From Alkalihalophilus pseudofirmus OF4 (GTDB taxonomy: Bacteria > Bacillota > Bacilli > Bacillales > Bacillaceae_D): DNA of 64,000 nucleotides. The DNA lies in assembly GCF_000005825.2 (NCBI RefSeq), contig NC_013791.2, positions 1,302,001-1,366,000 of the forward strand. Reading direction: 5' to 3'. Of this stretch, positions 8,196 to 16,838 are shown piece by piece. The stretch's first letter is position 1; each line of letters opens with the position of its first letter. The notes under the pieces are model-generated. The model had not been told where the DNA came from. It worked only from the letters and a program-made list of their open reading frames with translations, and ran no database searches. The translations under genes were made by a program, and so were the position numbers.

Positions 8196-10043
8196 ATGTG
8201 TGGTATTACTGGGTGGATTGACTGGCGGCGCGATATGAGAAAAGAAGAAGCGGAAGTATTAAAGATGGCTGAAACCCTCAATAGAAGGGGTCCAGATGAT
8301 ATGAATGTGTGGACTTCTAAGCATGTGGGCTTTGGTCACGCAAGGCTTATTGTTGTTGACCCAGAAGGCGGAATACAGCCGATGAGCAGAACGTATAAAA
8401 ATAAAACCTATACGATATGTTATAACGGTGAATTATACAATACAGAAGATATTCGTAAAGAGCTGCTATCAGCTGGTCATGACTTTAGCGGCCATTCCGA
8501 CACTGAGGTATTATTGAAGTCCTATATTGAATGGGGTTATCAATGCCTCGAGAAATTAAATGGAATTTTTGCATTTGCTATTTGGAATGATCAAGATGAA
8601 AGTCTGTTTATGGCAAGAGATAGACTTGGAGTGAAGCCCCTGTTTTACACCGTACGAAACGGATGTTTACTATTTGGTTCGGAGTTGAAAGCACTCCTGG
8701 CTCACCGTGATATAGAGCCTGTTGTTGACAGGGAAGGTATTGCAGAAATTATGGGGCTAGGTCCGTCGCGAACACCTGGTCATGGGGTGTTCAAAGATAT
8801 AAATGAGCTTCGACCTGCTCACATGTTAATTTATGACCGGAATGGTGCGAAAATCAGCCGTTACTGGACACTTAAAAGTAAACCCCACCCCCATTCAATG
8901 GAGGAAACCGCTGCACATATTCGTGAATTAATGGAAGATATTGTAGAGAGACAATTATTTGCTGACGTACCAGTCGGTTTATTTTTATCTGGGGGGGTAG
9001 ATTCAAGTGCATTAACAGCTCTAGCTGCAAAAGTACATGATAAGCAAGGCTTGGGTGCTGTTCGAAGTTATTCGGTTGATTATGATGAAAATGATAAATA
9101 CTTTAAAGCAAATGATTTTCAGCCAAATGCAGACGGCCCCTGGATAAAGCTCGTTTCTGATTCATTTAAAACAAAGCATTATAATGCCATTATTTCTATT
9201 GATGAACTAGCAAATCAACTGAAAGAAGCTGTTCGGGTACGGGATTTACCGGGCATGGCAGATATAGATTCATCTCTTCTATGGTTTTGCAGGGAAATAA
9301 AGAAAGATGTGACAGTGGGGCTCTCTGGCGAATGTGCGGATGAAATTTTCGGAGGATACCCGTGGTTTCATAAACCTGAGATCATGAATGTTGATATGTT
9401 TCCATGGATGCGCTCCATTGATGAGCGGCAAGATTTATTAAATGAAAAATGGCAGAAGAAAATTAATTTAAAAAGATATGTGTACGACAGGTATAAAGAA
9501 ACGATCTCTGAAACTCCAAGATTTAACGGTGATACGAAAGAAGAGGCAAGAAGGAGAGAGATCTCTTATTTAAATATCATTTGGTTTATGACCAATTTAT
9601 TAGATAGAAAAGATCGTATGAGTATGGGGGCAAGTCTTGAAGTTCGTGTTCCATTTTCAGATCACCGCTTAGTTGAGTATGTATGGAATATCCCGTGGGA
9701 GATGAAACAATTAGGCGGAAGAGAAAAAGGAATTCTGCGAAAATCATTAGAGGGCTTATTACCAGATGAGATTTTATATCGAAAGAAAAGTCCTTATCCT
9801 AAGACCCATCACCCTAGCTACACAGAAGCTGTTCAAAAAGGGATCCAAGAGATTCTAGATCATGATGACTCGCCCATTTTTGAATTTATTAATAAAGAAA
9901 AGCTGAGACAAATAGCTGATAGCGGAGGGCTTTCAACAGGCACACCTTATTTTGGGCAGTTGATGGCAGGACCGCAGCTTTTAGCACATTTTATTCAGAT
10001 GGACTTTTGGCTGAGAGAATACGGAGTCAAAATAGAAGGATAA
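8196..10043 (+). CDS. asnO: Asparagine synthetase (glutamine-hydrolysing), AsnO-like
   Basis: The 615-residue enzyme makes asparagine from aspartate, ATP and glutamine. It starts MCGITGW, so the nucleophile Cys is exposed after Met removal. The class II glutaminase domain (about 1-210, with RRGPDD and YNGELYN) is followed by the synthetase domain with the pyrophosphate loop LFLSGGVDSSAL and the SGECADEIFGGYPW motif. Length and both motifs match AsnO (YisO) of B. subtilis, which is linked to sporulation there. It stands alone, with its ribosome site AGAGGGG about 10 nt before ATG. Confidence 0.9.
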   Translation: MCGITGWIDWRRDMRKEEAEVLKMAETLNRRGPDDMNVWTSKHVGFGHARLIVVDPEGGIQPMSRTYKNKTYTICYNGELYNTEDIRKELLSAGHDFSGHSDTEVLLKSYIEWGYQCLEKLNGIFAFAIWNDQDESLFMARDRLGVKPLFYTVRNGCLLFGSELKALLAHRDIEPVVDREGIAEIMGLGPSRTPGHGVFKDINELRPAHMLIYDRNGAKISRYWTLKSKPHPHSMEETAAHIRELMEDIVERQLFADVPVGLFLSGGVDSSALTALAAKVHDKQGLGAVRSYSVDYDENDKYFKANDFQPNADGPWIKLVSDSFKTKHYNAIISIDELANQLKEAVRVRDLPGMADIDSSLLWFCREIKKDVTVGLSGECADEIFGGYPWFHKPEIMNVDMFPWMRSIDERQDLLNEKWQKKINLKRYVYDRYKETISETPRFNGDTKEEARRREISYLNIIWFMTNLLDRKDRMSMGASLEVRVPFSDHRLVEYVWNIPWEMKQLGGREKGILRKSLEGLLPDEILYRKKSPYPKTHHPSYTEAVQKGIQEILDHDDSPIFEFINKEKLRQIADSGGLSTGTPYFGQLMAGPQLLAHFIQMDFWLREYGVKIEG

Positions 10044-10050
10044 TTAGAGA

Positions 10051-10077
10051 ACGGCCTTACGTTGTAGGGCTGTTTTT
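10051..10077 (+). terminator. Terminator after asnO
   Basis: The stem ACGGCCTTAC / GTAGGGCTGT has two G-U pairs, a 3-nt loop and is followed by TTTTTT. Confidence 0.75.
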
Positions 10078-10146
10078 TCTATTGTAGATTTATTTAGAGG
10101 TTGCATGTATAGGTAAGGTGAAGTAAGATATTAAGTAATAAAAGAA

Positions 10147-10171
10147 ATGACTGTTTTCGTAAAATGGTCAT
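10147..10171. promoter_or_regulatory. Putative operator 1 of the TetR regulator
   Basis: This is a 25-bp inverted repeat with outer arms ATGAC and GTCAT and an inner TTTT/AAAA pair; 18 of the 24 paired positions are symmetric. It lies 17 nt upstream of the regulator's ATG. It is 20/25 identical to the reverse complement of the site at 10789-10813. Confidence 0.65.
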
Positions 10172-10188
10172 TTTTCAAGGGTGATGAT

Positions 10189-10764
10189 ATGTTAGCTAAT
10201 AAAAAAGAAATGATTTTAGAGGCTGCTGGTCAATCTTTTTCGATGTTTGGATACAAAGGAACAACGATCGATCAAGTTGCAAAGCTTGCCAATATTGGTA
10301 AAGGAACCATCTATACAGCGTTTAAAAGCAAGGAAGAATTATTTGAAGCAGTCTTAAATCAAATTATTATTGAAGTGAAAGATGTATTTGAGCGGGCTTT
10401 TCTAGACAGTAGAAGTATGGATGACAACATCAGTCATGCGCTGCATGATTTGCTTGAATTCAGGCAGCAGCATGTACTCTTAAATAAGTTGACTCAAGAA
10501 GCGTCTGCTATTCGTTCCATTCCTGCAAAAAATGCACTAACTGAAGTTGAAAAAGTCATTATTGAATCGATCACACAGCAAATTGAACGAGGGATCGAGC
10601 ACGGGAAAGTTAAGGTTTCAGACCCAAAGTTGACCGCATTTATGGTGTATAAGTCTTATATGGCATTAGCTATTGAATTTACAGAGATGTTTGAACCTAT
10701 CGATAAACAAAAGATTATCAAGTTATTTAAGAGTCATTTAACGAAAGGTCTGCTTAGTGACTAG
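10189..10764 (+). CDS. TetR/AcrR family transcriptional regulator
   Basis: The 191-residue product has a TetR helix-turn-helix in residues about 5-50. Its core is YKGTTIDQVAKLANIGKGTIY followed by FKSKEELFEAV, and the C-terminal half is a helical ligand-binding domain. The ATG at 10189 follows AAGGGTGAT; the frame upstream from 10147 runs through the operator and is not used. A similar 25-bp inverted repeat stands before this gene and before the next one, so it probably represses itself and the YhgE/Pip gene. The ligand is unknown. In Bacillaceae such pairs respond to toxic amphiphiles or drugs, but that is inference. Confidence 0.85.
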   Translation: MLANKKEMILEAAGQSFSMFGYKGTTIDQVAKLANIGKGTIYTAFKSKEELFEAVLNQIIIEVKDVFERAFLDSRSMDDNISHALHDLLEFRQQHVLLNKLTQEASAIRSIPAKNALTEVEKVIIESITQQIERGIEHGKVKVSDPKLTAFMVYKSYMALAIEFTEMFEPIDKQKIIKLFKSHLTKGLLSD

Positions 10765-10788
10765 GGGACCTTTTTATTTTAATCGAAA

Positions 10789-10813
10789 ATGACCAATTGA
10801 ACAAATCAGTCAT
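10789..10813. promoter_or_regulatory. Putative operator 2 of the TetR regulator
   Basis: A second 25-bp site with the same outer arms ATGAC ... GTCAT and the same spacing as 10147-10171. It lies between the TetR stop and the start of the YhgE/Pip gene, 16 nt before that ATG. Confidence 0.65.
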
Positions 10814-10829
10814 AAATTGGAGTGGTTGC

Positions 10830-13325
10830 ATGAAAGGTTATATAACTGAGCTGAAAGGTATATGGCGTCAAAAGAAAATGGTTATCGCTCTATTAGGAAT
10901 TATTCTTATGCCTTTACTTTATGGAGGTGTATTAGTTTGGTCTTTTTGGGATCCGTATGGTCAATTGGATCAGTTGCCAGTAGCTGTAGTAAATGAAGAC
11001 CTGGGGGCAGAGGTAGAAGGGGAACAAATAGAAGCCGGAGCAGAGTTTATTGAAGAGTTGAAAAAAGATCCAGCCTTAGACTTCCATTTCGTTTCAAAGA
11101 AAGAGGCAGAACAAGGATTAGCCAGTCACGATTATTATTTCTATGTTGAAATTCCTGAGAGCTTCTCAGAGGATCTTATTTCATTAAAAGAGTCAAACCC
11201 TGTGAAGGCAAACGTATTTTATGAAGTGAATGAAGAGTATAATTACGTATCATCACAAATAGCTTCAAATGTGATTGAAGAAATGGAAAAAGAATTATCA
11301 GAAACCCTGACATTAGCGTATGTAGAGGTCGCACATGATGCATTTAGTAAGTTGACAGAGGCAGTCATAGCGCTTGAAGAAGGATCCAATGAAATAGCTG
11401 ATGGAAATAAGACTGCGACTGAAAGCATGGAGCGCTTGTCTAAGGGGTTAGTCAGCCTAACATCTGGTTCAAAAGAGCTTACTACAGGGGTGAAAAAGGC
11501 TGCTGAAGGGTCGGATCAGTTAGTTAGTGGGATCGAGCAAGCAAAAAAAGAACTTCAAACATTCAATCAAGCAAATAATGTAGACGCTATATTTAATGAG
11601 ACAAGCCAACTTTTAGAACAAACCATTAATGAGCTAGAACAAGCCGATACAAAAGAAGCAGCTGTGATACTAGATAATCTAGATAACCGTCTCAAACATG
11701 TAAACAGGCAGTTAAACCAAGCAGACGAGCAAGTGCAATTGGTAGAAGAACAAATACGAGGCCTGAAAGACAGCATGGAGGGGATGGAACAGCAGATTAA
11801 TGAAGTCATTCATACGATAAATGATCATACTGACAAGCTGAATCAACAAATGGGAATGACTCATAAAGAGTTAGATGAATGGAATCAAAACGTGAAAGCA
11901 GCCTATGAAAAAGTAGAACAACCTTTGGCTGAACTTAAAAAAATTCAATCTCAAGTGGAGGAGCTTCCGGCCATTCTTAATAACCTATATCCCGAATGGA
12001 GGGAACATGAACATCTCGTTAGTTGGTATGAGGATATTCAAGCGAATGTGAAACGTGTGGAGGGGTTTTACAAAGAGACTGCAGGTTCAATAGAAACGAT
12101 TAATAATGGATTTCCTGAATTATTGAACGGACTCGAGTCACGTCAACTCGAATGGAAACAGTTTAATGAAGAGTTAAACATACAATTGGATCAATCTTCA
12201 ACAAAAATGAATCAATTCTTTGAAGAGGCGACATCTAAAACGGAAGAGCTTCTTATGATTTTAGATCAGCTCTCTAGTGCCTTACAAGAAGCTGAAGCTG
12301 CTATTCCAGATGGTTTAAATGGGGATCAACTAACTGCCTCATTTGAAGAAGAGTATATGAATGTTTTATCGGTTCTTAATAAAGTAAATGAAAAATTGAA
12401 TATGGCCGCTTCTCTTTATCAAAGAGGTGAGGCAGCAAGTGAACAAGCATATAAAGGGGTAGTAGATTTAAATGAAGGTCTGCATGAACTAGTCAATGGA
12501 TCAAATCTTCTGAGTGAGAGCTTAGTTGAAGCAAGTGATGGAGGAAACGAACTCTTTAGCGGTCTTCATACGTTACAAGATGGATCCATTGATTTAGCCC
12601 TTAATATGAATCAGCTTAAAGAAGCGCTGCTTGAGGTTGATCCAAATGAAAAACAAGAAAGCATGCTTGTGAGTCCAGTGCAGTCCAAGAATCAATCGCA
12701 GACTGAAGATTACTCATACGGTGTAGGTTTAAGCCCTTACTTTCTGTCCATTGGGTTATATGTTGGGGGGCTGACTTTATCGATCATTTATCCCTTTAGA
12801 GACCCATTAGGAGAGCATCAATCTGGATGGGAATGGTTTAGCGGAAAGCTAGGAGTTATCTATTCCGTTGGGGTTTTGCAGTCTTCGCTAGTTGCTGTAT
12901 TTCTGCTATATGGGCTTAAGCTTGATGTAGCAAGCAAGATTGGCTTTTTTAGCTTTACCATCTTTACGAGTTTAGCGTTTCTCTCACTTATTTTCTTTTT
13001 GGTAAGTGTCCTTGATAATCCTGGCCGGTTTGCAGCGATCATTTTATTAATCCTGCAATTAGGCGGAAGTGCGGGAAGCTTTCCGGTTGAATTGTTAGCA
13101 TCTCCCTTGCAAACTCTGCATGGCTGGCTGCCAATGACTTACTCTGTACTTGGATTTAGGTCGGTCATTTTTATGGGGGTGAATCCTTTGCTTTGGGACA
13201 GCGTTCGCTTTTTATGCATCTTATTAATGATTTGTACAGCAGGGGCTTTCGTTTATTTTATAGTTACACATCATAAGCGGAATAAAAAAGAATATCCTAC
13301 AACTTCAGCAGCTGATAAAGAATGA
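10830..13325 (+). CDS. YhgE/Pip family membrane protein
   Basis: The 831-residue protein has one N-terminal membrane segment (about residues 17-38), a long extracytoplasmic region and about five C-terminal membrane helices (about 640-815). The extracytoplasmic part is rich in coiled coil (about 170-550) and carries recurring ELxxGSxxLxxG blocks (for example LVNGSNLLSES, LQDGSIDLA). This is the YhgE/Pip architecture, with a C-terminal ABC-2-like membrane domain related to phage infection protein and Esx/type VII accessory proteins. The ATG at 10830 follows TTGGAGTGGTTGC; the earlier TTG at 10797 would overlap the operator. Its neighbour is the TetR repressor, a usual pairing. Confidence 0.88.
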   Translation: MKGYITELKGIWRQKKMVIALLGIILMPLLYGGVLVWSFWDPYGQLDQLPVAVVNEDLGAEVEGEQIEAGAEFIEELKKDPALDFHFVSKKEAEQGLASHDYYFYVEIPESFSEDLISLKESNPVKANVFYEVNEEYNYVSSQIASNVIEEMEKELSETLTLAYVEVAHDAFSKLTEAVIALEEGSNEIADGNKTATESMERLSKGLVSLTSGSKELTTGVKKAAEGSDQLVSGIEQAKKELQTFNQANNVDAIFNETSQLLEQTINELEQADTKEAAVILDNLDNRLKHVNRQLNQADEQVQLVEEQIRGLKDSMEGMEQQINEVIHTINDHTDKLNQQMGMTHKELDEWNQNVKAAYEKVEQPLAELKKIQSQVEELPAILNNLYPEWREHEHLVSWYEDIQANVKRVEGFYKETAGSIETINNGFPELLNGLESRQLEWKQFNEELNIQLDQSSTKMNQFFEEATSKTEELLMILDQLSSALQEAEAAIPDGLNGDQLTASFEEEYMNVLSVLNKVNEKLNMAASLYQRGEAASEQAYKGVVDLNEGLHELVNGSNLLSESLVEASDGGNELFSGLHTLQDGSIDLALNMNQLKEALLEVDPNEKQESMLVSPVQSKNQSQTEDYSYGVGLSPYFLSIGLYVGGLTLSIIYPFRDPLGEHQSGWEWFSGKLGVIYSVGVLQSSLVAVFLLYGLKLDVASKIGFFSFTIFTSLAFLSLIFFLVSVLDNPGRFAAIILLILQLGGSAGSFPVELLASPLQTLHGWLPMTYSVLGFRSVIFMGVNPLLWDSVRFLCILLMICTAGAFVYFIVTHHKRNKKEYPTTSAADKE

Positions 13326-13383
13326 ATGTCTCAACTTTAATTGGGCACATTACAGGTATCAGATTCGTATTGGAGGCAAATGT

Positions 13384-14391
13384 ATGAAGAATATCCAATT
13401 AACCGCATCAGAGATTGGTACTCTGTGGATGACCTATCAACAAAAAACGATGCTGCTAAGGATGATTGAACATTTTCTATTGCATACTGAAGATAAGAAA
13501 TCCAAGAAAATAATGATGGGGCTCCATAAAGATATATCTACATTTACAATAAAAATTGAAAAATTATTTATCCAAGAAGGGCATTCTATTCCATTAGGAT
13601 ACACTGAGCAAGATGTTAATTTAGAAGCTCCTAAGTTATTTGATCAACATTTTGATATTATGTGTATGAAACTGATGAAGGCTATTAGTATGGGGATACA
13701 TGTATTGCATGTAAATATGGCCTATAGAGAAGATTTATTAATCCTTTTTAGGGATCTTACCGCCCTGACTCAAAAATATTACAATCAATGCTCTATGTAT
13801 TTAGCAGAGAAGGGCTTGCTTACAAGACCGCCTTATTTATCAAATGATCAAGGGATCCAATTTGTTCAAGATAAAGATTACTTCAGGGGAAACAAGCTGG
13901 TTGGGGATGAACGTGTGCTAAATGCCATTGAAGTGGCCCATCTGTATCATGCCATTGAAAATAACACCATTGGATTAACCTTAATGATTGGCTTTGCTCA
14001 ATCTGCTAAAGAAAAAGATATTCAAGACTACTTTCTTAAAGGAAAAAAGTTAGCTAATCAAGTGGTTGATGACATTAGTCAAATCATGAAAAATGATGAC
14101 ATCCAATTTACAAAGCCACCAAACGGAGCGTTGACTTCATCTACTATTTCACCATTTTCAGATAAGCTTATGATGTATTGTACAAGCTTGTTATGCAGCT
14201 TTTCACTAGGGAGCAACGCATTTGGTACGGCATTTAGTCTTAGAAACGACCTGCCATTAAAGGTTGCATCACTTGGAAAGTCAATTTTTGATTTTGCCTC
14301 AGAAGGTGCTAAGTTAATGGCCAAGCATGGCTGGATGGAAGAGCCTCCGCAAATGATTGATCGCAGAGCTATTATAAAGTCAAAAAAATAA
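13384..14391 (+). CDS. DUF3231 family protein
   Basis: This 335-residue soluble protein is predicted to be almost all helix and contains two related halves of roughly 165 residues. Each half opens with a similar block (LTASEIGTLWMTYQQKTM and LNAIEVAHLYHAIENNTI). This tandem helical-bundle layout is that of DUF3231, a family common in Bacillus and thought to be ferritin-like. Function is unknown. Start ATG follows TTGGAGGCAAATGT. The gene stands alone and shares its terminator with the convergent peroxiredoxin-like gene. Confidence 0.8.
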   Translation: MKNIQLTASEIGTLWMTYQQKTMLLRMIEHFLLHTEDKKSKKIMMGLHKDISTFTIKIEKLFIQEGHSIPLGYTEQDVNLEAPKLFDQHFDIMCMKLMKAISMGIHVLHVNMAYREDLLILFRDLTALTQKYYNQCSMYLAEKGLLTRPPYLSNDQGIQFVQDKDYFRGNKLVGDERVLNAIEVAHLYHAIENNTIGLTLMIGFAQSAKEKDIQDYFLKGKKLANQVVDDISQIMKNDDIQFTKPPNGALTSSTISPFSDKLMMYCTSLLCSFSLGSNAFGTAFSLRNDLPLKVASLGKSIFDFASEGAKLMAKHGWMEEPPQMIDRRAIIKSKK

Positions 14392-14394
14392 ATC

Positions 14395-14434
14395 AAAAAA
14401 CCAGCAGCATATCATGTTATGCCGCTGGTTTTTT
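14395..14434. terminator. Bidirectional terminator
   Basis: The stem AAAAAACCAGC / GCTGGTTTTTT contains one internal A-C mismatch and is extended by GCATA/TATGC. It sits between two convergent genes. Confidence 0.85.
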
Positions 14435-15004
14435 CTATACGGAATTTGCTTTTTCTATTAGGGTAGAGATGTCTGCGTGATCATTTGGAGACTTGTCTAT
14501 GTGATGCCAGACTACTTCATTATTTGAATCAAACAACCAAGCGCCGCCTTGAACTTCAACATCAGATTTCTTAATGGCTTCTTTAACAGCTTTTTTGTCT
14601 TGAGCATTTGAGGGAAGAGTAAAATTCCCTTTAAATAAGCTGGATACAGAATGAATGAATAGTTTCCATTTAGACAGGGATTGGTGACCTAGTTTGTTAT
14701 ACAAAGAAAGCGTTGAATCACCGTAAAAAGGAAATGGGTACGAAGAGAGTGTATCTTTGTATTTCGTAAGATACTCTTCGTCGTGTGGAGTGACAATGAA
14801 TATCTCTACATTTCTCTTTTTGAATTGTTCGTAAGACTCACGCACCTGCGTGAGGAAATCTCTATAAATTGGTCAACCAAGGTGACGAACGAATAATACA
14901 TAACAAGGACTTTCTTTGACCAACTCATGAAATGTAATGTCAGTCCCATCGGCCGCCTCAAGCTTTGTATTTAATTGATCTTCAGTCATTTTAGTAGTCA
15001 TCAT
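14435..15004 (-). CDS. Peroxiredoxin-like protein with in-frame TGA at the catalytic Cys (candidate selenoprotein)
   Basis: Reading begins at ATG 15004 behind a near-perfect AAAGGAGGTCAAGC. It continues in one frame to 14435 (189 residues), broken only by TGA at 14873-14875, codon 44. The context is YVLFVRHLG-TGA-PIYRDFL; thioredoxin-fold Prx-like2/AhpC-TSA-type proteins have RH[FL]GCPxC here, so TGA replaces the attacking Cys. The second Cys of CxxC is Tyr in this copy. Downstream the fold continues normally (FIVTPHDEEY, a PFPFYGD motif and the GGAWLFDSN strand). An 18-nt spacer follows the TGA, then a 7-bp hairpin with loop AGGU that fits a bacterial SECIS. I favour a selenocysteine-containing redox enzyme; the alternative is a nonsense mutation. 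No frameshift or other damage is visible. Confidence 0.72.
14837..14854 (-). promoter_or_regulatory. Candidate bacterial SECIS hairpin
   Basis: On the minus strand CTCACGC-AGGT-GCGTGAG forms seven Watson-Crick pairs with a four-base loop. G is at loop position 2. The loop begins 25 nt after the TGA, inside the 16-37 nt window described for bacterial SECIS elements. The GCAGGT core resembles the E. coli fdhF SECIS apex. Confidence 0.65.
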
Positions 15005-15201
15005 GCTTGACCTCCTTTTCTAGAGGATAAAAGTTTTAGCAAATAATAGCAACTAATCCCCCTTCAGCACATATTTTTGTTAAAGGAGAAGCGGATTGAG
15101 ATATGGTCCTATAGTCATAAGAAATGATATGTGAGAAAATGAAATGAAAAATAAGGAATATACATGTGAAATATGGTGGTAATGGGCTACAGGGGGGTAT
15201 T

Positions 15202-16830
15202 ATGCAAAAATATCAAGAAAAATTTAAACAAAGGTTGAAACAACAGGTTGAAAAGTGGCAGCCAGGGGATACCATTTCAAGAGATCAGATCTATCGTTTT
15301 CTTCATTCTGTTAATGGTACTGCCGCTTCTATCGGACTGCCGGACTACTCACAAGCTGCTTCAGAAAAATTAACAGAACTTAATAAGGAACTGAAGGATA
15401 AATGGTCATTTGAAGAAGTAATGACCGGATATTTTTCCCCTTTTATAAAAGATATGACAGAGCAAGCAGAAGGTTTAAGGGAGTCAACTCTTGTTCCTGT
15501 TTCAACATTGGAAACGATCGAAGAACAGGATGCTAAAGCAGTTGTCTTAATGATTGATGAAGACCTAGACTTTCTTTCTGGGATGAAGAGCGGGTTAGAG
15601 CAGCGAGGTTTTATCGTTTTATTAGCTACATCTCCTGAAAAGGGTCTTGAAATGTTTCTTAATGAAAGACCTAACTGTGTGATTGTAGATTATGTACGCC
15701 CGTATGAACGAGGGTATGAGTCTGCTCAATCGCTATTATCGAAAGCGACCTCTGAATTTATCCCCGTTCTAATGATAAGCAGCAGTATGGATAAACATAT
15801 CGAGTTAAATGCTTATAAATCGGGTGTAGCTGATTTTATAAAAAAACCAGTAAATAGTGAAGAGTTAGAAGTACGTATGAACAATCGTCTAAGATACCAA
15901 AAGGTTATTCAACAAACAATCATGACTGATGATTTAACAGGTGTCTATACTAGACGCTATCTTTCTACAGAAGGTAAAAAACAATTGAGTCAAGCACTAC
16001 GATCCAAGCAAACATTAACTGCTGCTATGTTTGATTTAGATTTTTTTAAGAAGGTGAATGATACGTATGGCCACCCTGCTGGTGATAACGTACTAAAGTC
16101 TTTTGCAAATATTATTACTCAGTTAAAACGAGAGTATGATTTATTGTTTAGGTTAGGGGGCGAAGAATTTTTATTGCTTCTTCCAAATACAACACCTGCT
16201 GAAGCAAAGAAGGTGGTGGAGAGGATTCGCATTAAACTCCGACTAACAGAGTACCAAGAAGGCTCCTCCTCCTTTAATGTTACGTTCTCAAGCGGTATCG
16301 CAGGTTCTACAATCGAAACTAAAAATTTGGAAGAGTTAGTTGAACAGGCAGATCAAGCTTTATATATGGCTAAGCAAACAGGCAGAAATCAAACCGTTCT
16401 TTTTGAAAATAAGAATATGGTAGCTTCAAAACGTACAATCTATGTATCTATTATTGATGATGATGAAGTGTTACGAAGAATATTATTTGACCGGGTATGT
16501 GAGCTCGTTACGGATCAAGTAAATCTTGAAGTGACTGCCTATAAAAATGGTGAAGAATTTCTTTTAGCAGATTGGTATAAAACAAGGGAAAAACACCTAG
16601 TGATTCTTGACCGCATTATGCCTAAAATGGATGGTTTAGAAGTGTTATCTATCCTTCGCAGCAAGTACCCTGAACATGAAGTTATGGTGTTAATGCTGAC
16701 GGGGCGCAAGCAGGAACAAGAAATTGTCAAAGCACTAGAATTAGGTGCTGATGATTATTTAACAAAACCATTTAAGGTTGATGAAGTGACTGCTAGAATT
16801 AAACGGCTTATTAAGCGCTCATTACTTTAG
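15202..16830 (+). CDS. HPt-REC-GGDEF-REC diguanylate cyclase/response regulator
   Basis: This 542-residue protein should make cyclic di-GMP under phosphorelay control. Residues about 1-110 look like an HPt domain (RFLHSVNGTAASIG, H35). The first REC follows (MIDEDLDF, phospho-acceptor Asp in IVDYVRP). Next is a GGDEF domain with the active motif RLGGEEF and DLTGVYTRRY at its start. A second complete REC ends the protein (IIDDDEV, Asp in ILDRIMPKMDG, Lys in LTKPF). The ATG at 15202 stands behind CAGGGGGGTATT; an upstream GTG at 15166 has no good site. It heads a same-strand run with the HEAT protein, the GT2 synthase, a REC protein and a hybrid kinase, so it may set c-di-GMP-dependent polysaccharide output (inference). 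Confidence 0.88.
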   Translation: MQKYQEKFKQRLKQQVEKWQPGDTISRDQIYRFLHSVNGTAASIGLPDYSQAASEKLTELNKELKDKWSFEEVMTGYFSPFIKDMTEQAEGLRESTLVPVSTLETIEEQDAKAVVLMIDEDLDFLSGMKSGLEQRGFIVLLATSPEKGLEMFLNERPNCVIVDYVRPYERGYESAQSLLSKATSEFIPVLMISSSMDKHIELNAYKSGVADFIKKPVNSEELEVRMNNRLRYQKVIQQTIMTDDLTGVYTRRYLSTEGKKQLSQALRSKQTLTAAMFDLDFFKKVNDTYGHPAGDNVLKSFANIITQLKREYDLLFRLGGEEFLLLLPNTTPAEAKKVVERIRIKLRLTEYQEGSSSFNVTFSSGIAGSTIETKNLEELVEQADQALYMAKQTGRNQTVLFENKNMVASKRTIYVSIIDDDEVLRRILFDRVCELVTDQVNLEVTAYKNGEEFLLADWYKTREKHLVILDRIMPKMDGLEVLSILRSKYPEHEVMVLMLTGRKQEQEIVKALELGADDYLTKPFKVDEVTARIKRLIKRSLL

Positions 16831-16838
16831 GTGAGGAG

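Noticed and set aside
14435-14845. A complete 136-residue protein starting at GTG 14845
   Set aside because: The GTG lies inside the hairpin, has no ribosome site, and the start would cut off the first strand and active site of the thioredoxin fold. The frame continues upstream through TGA to a strong site at 15004.
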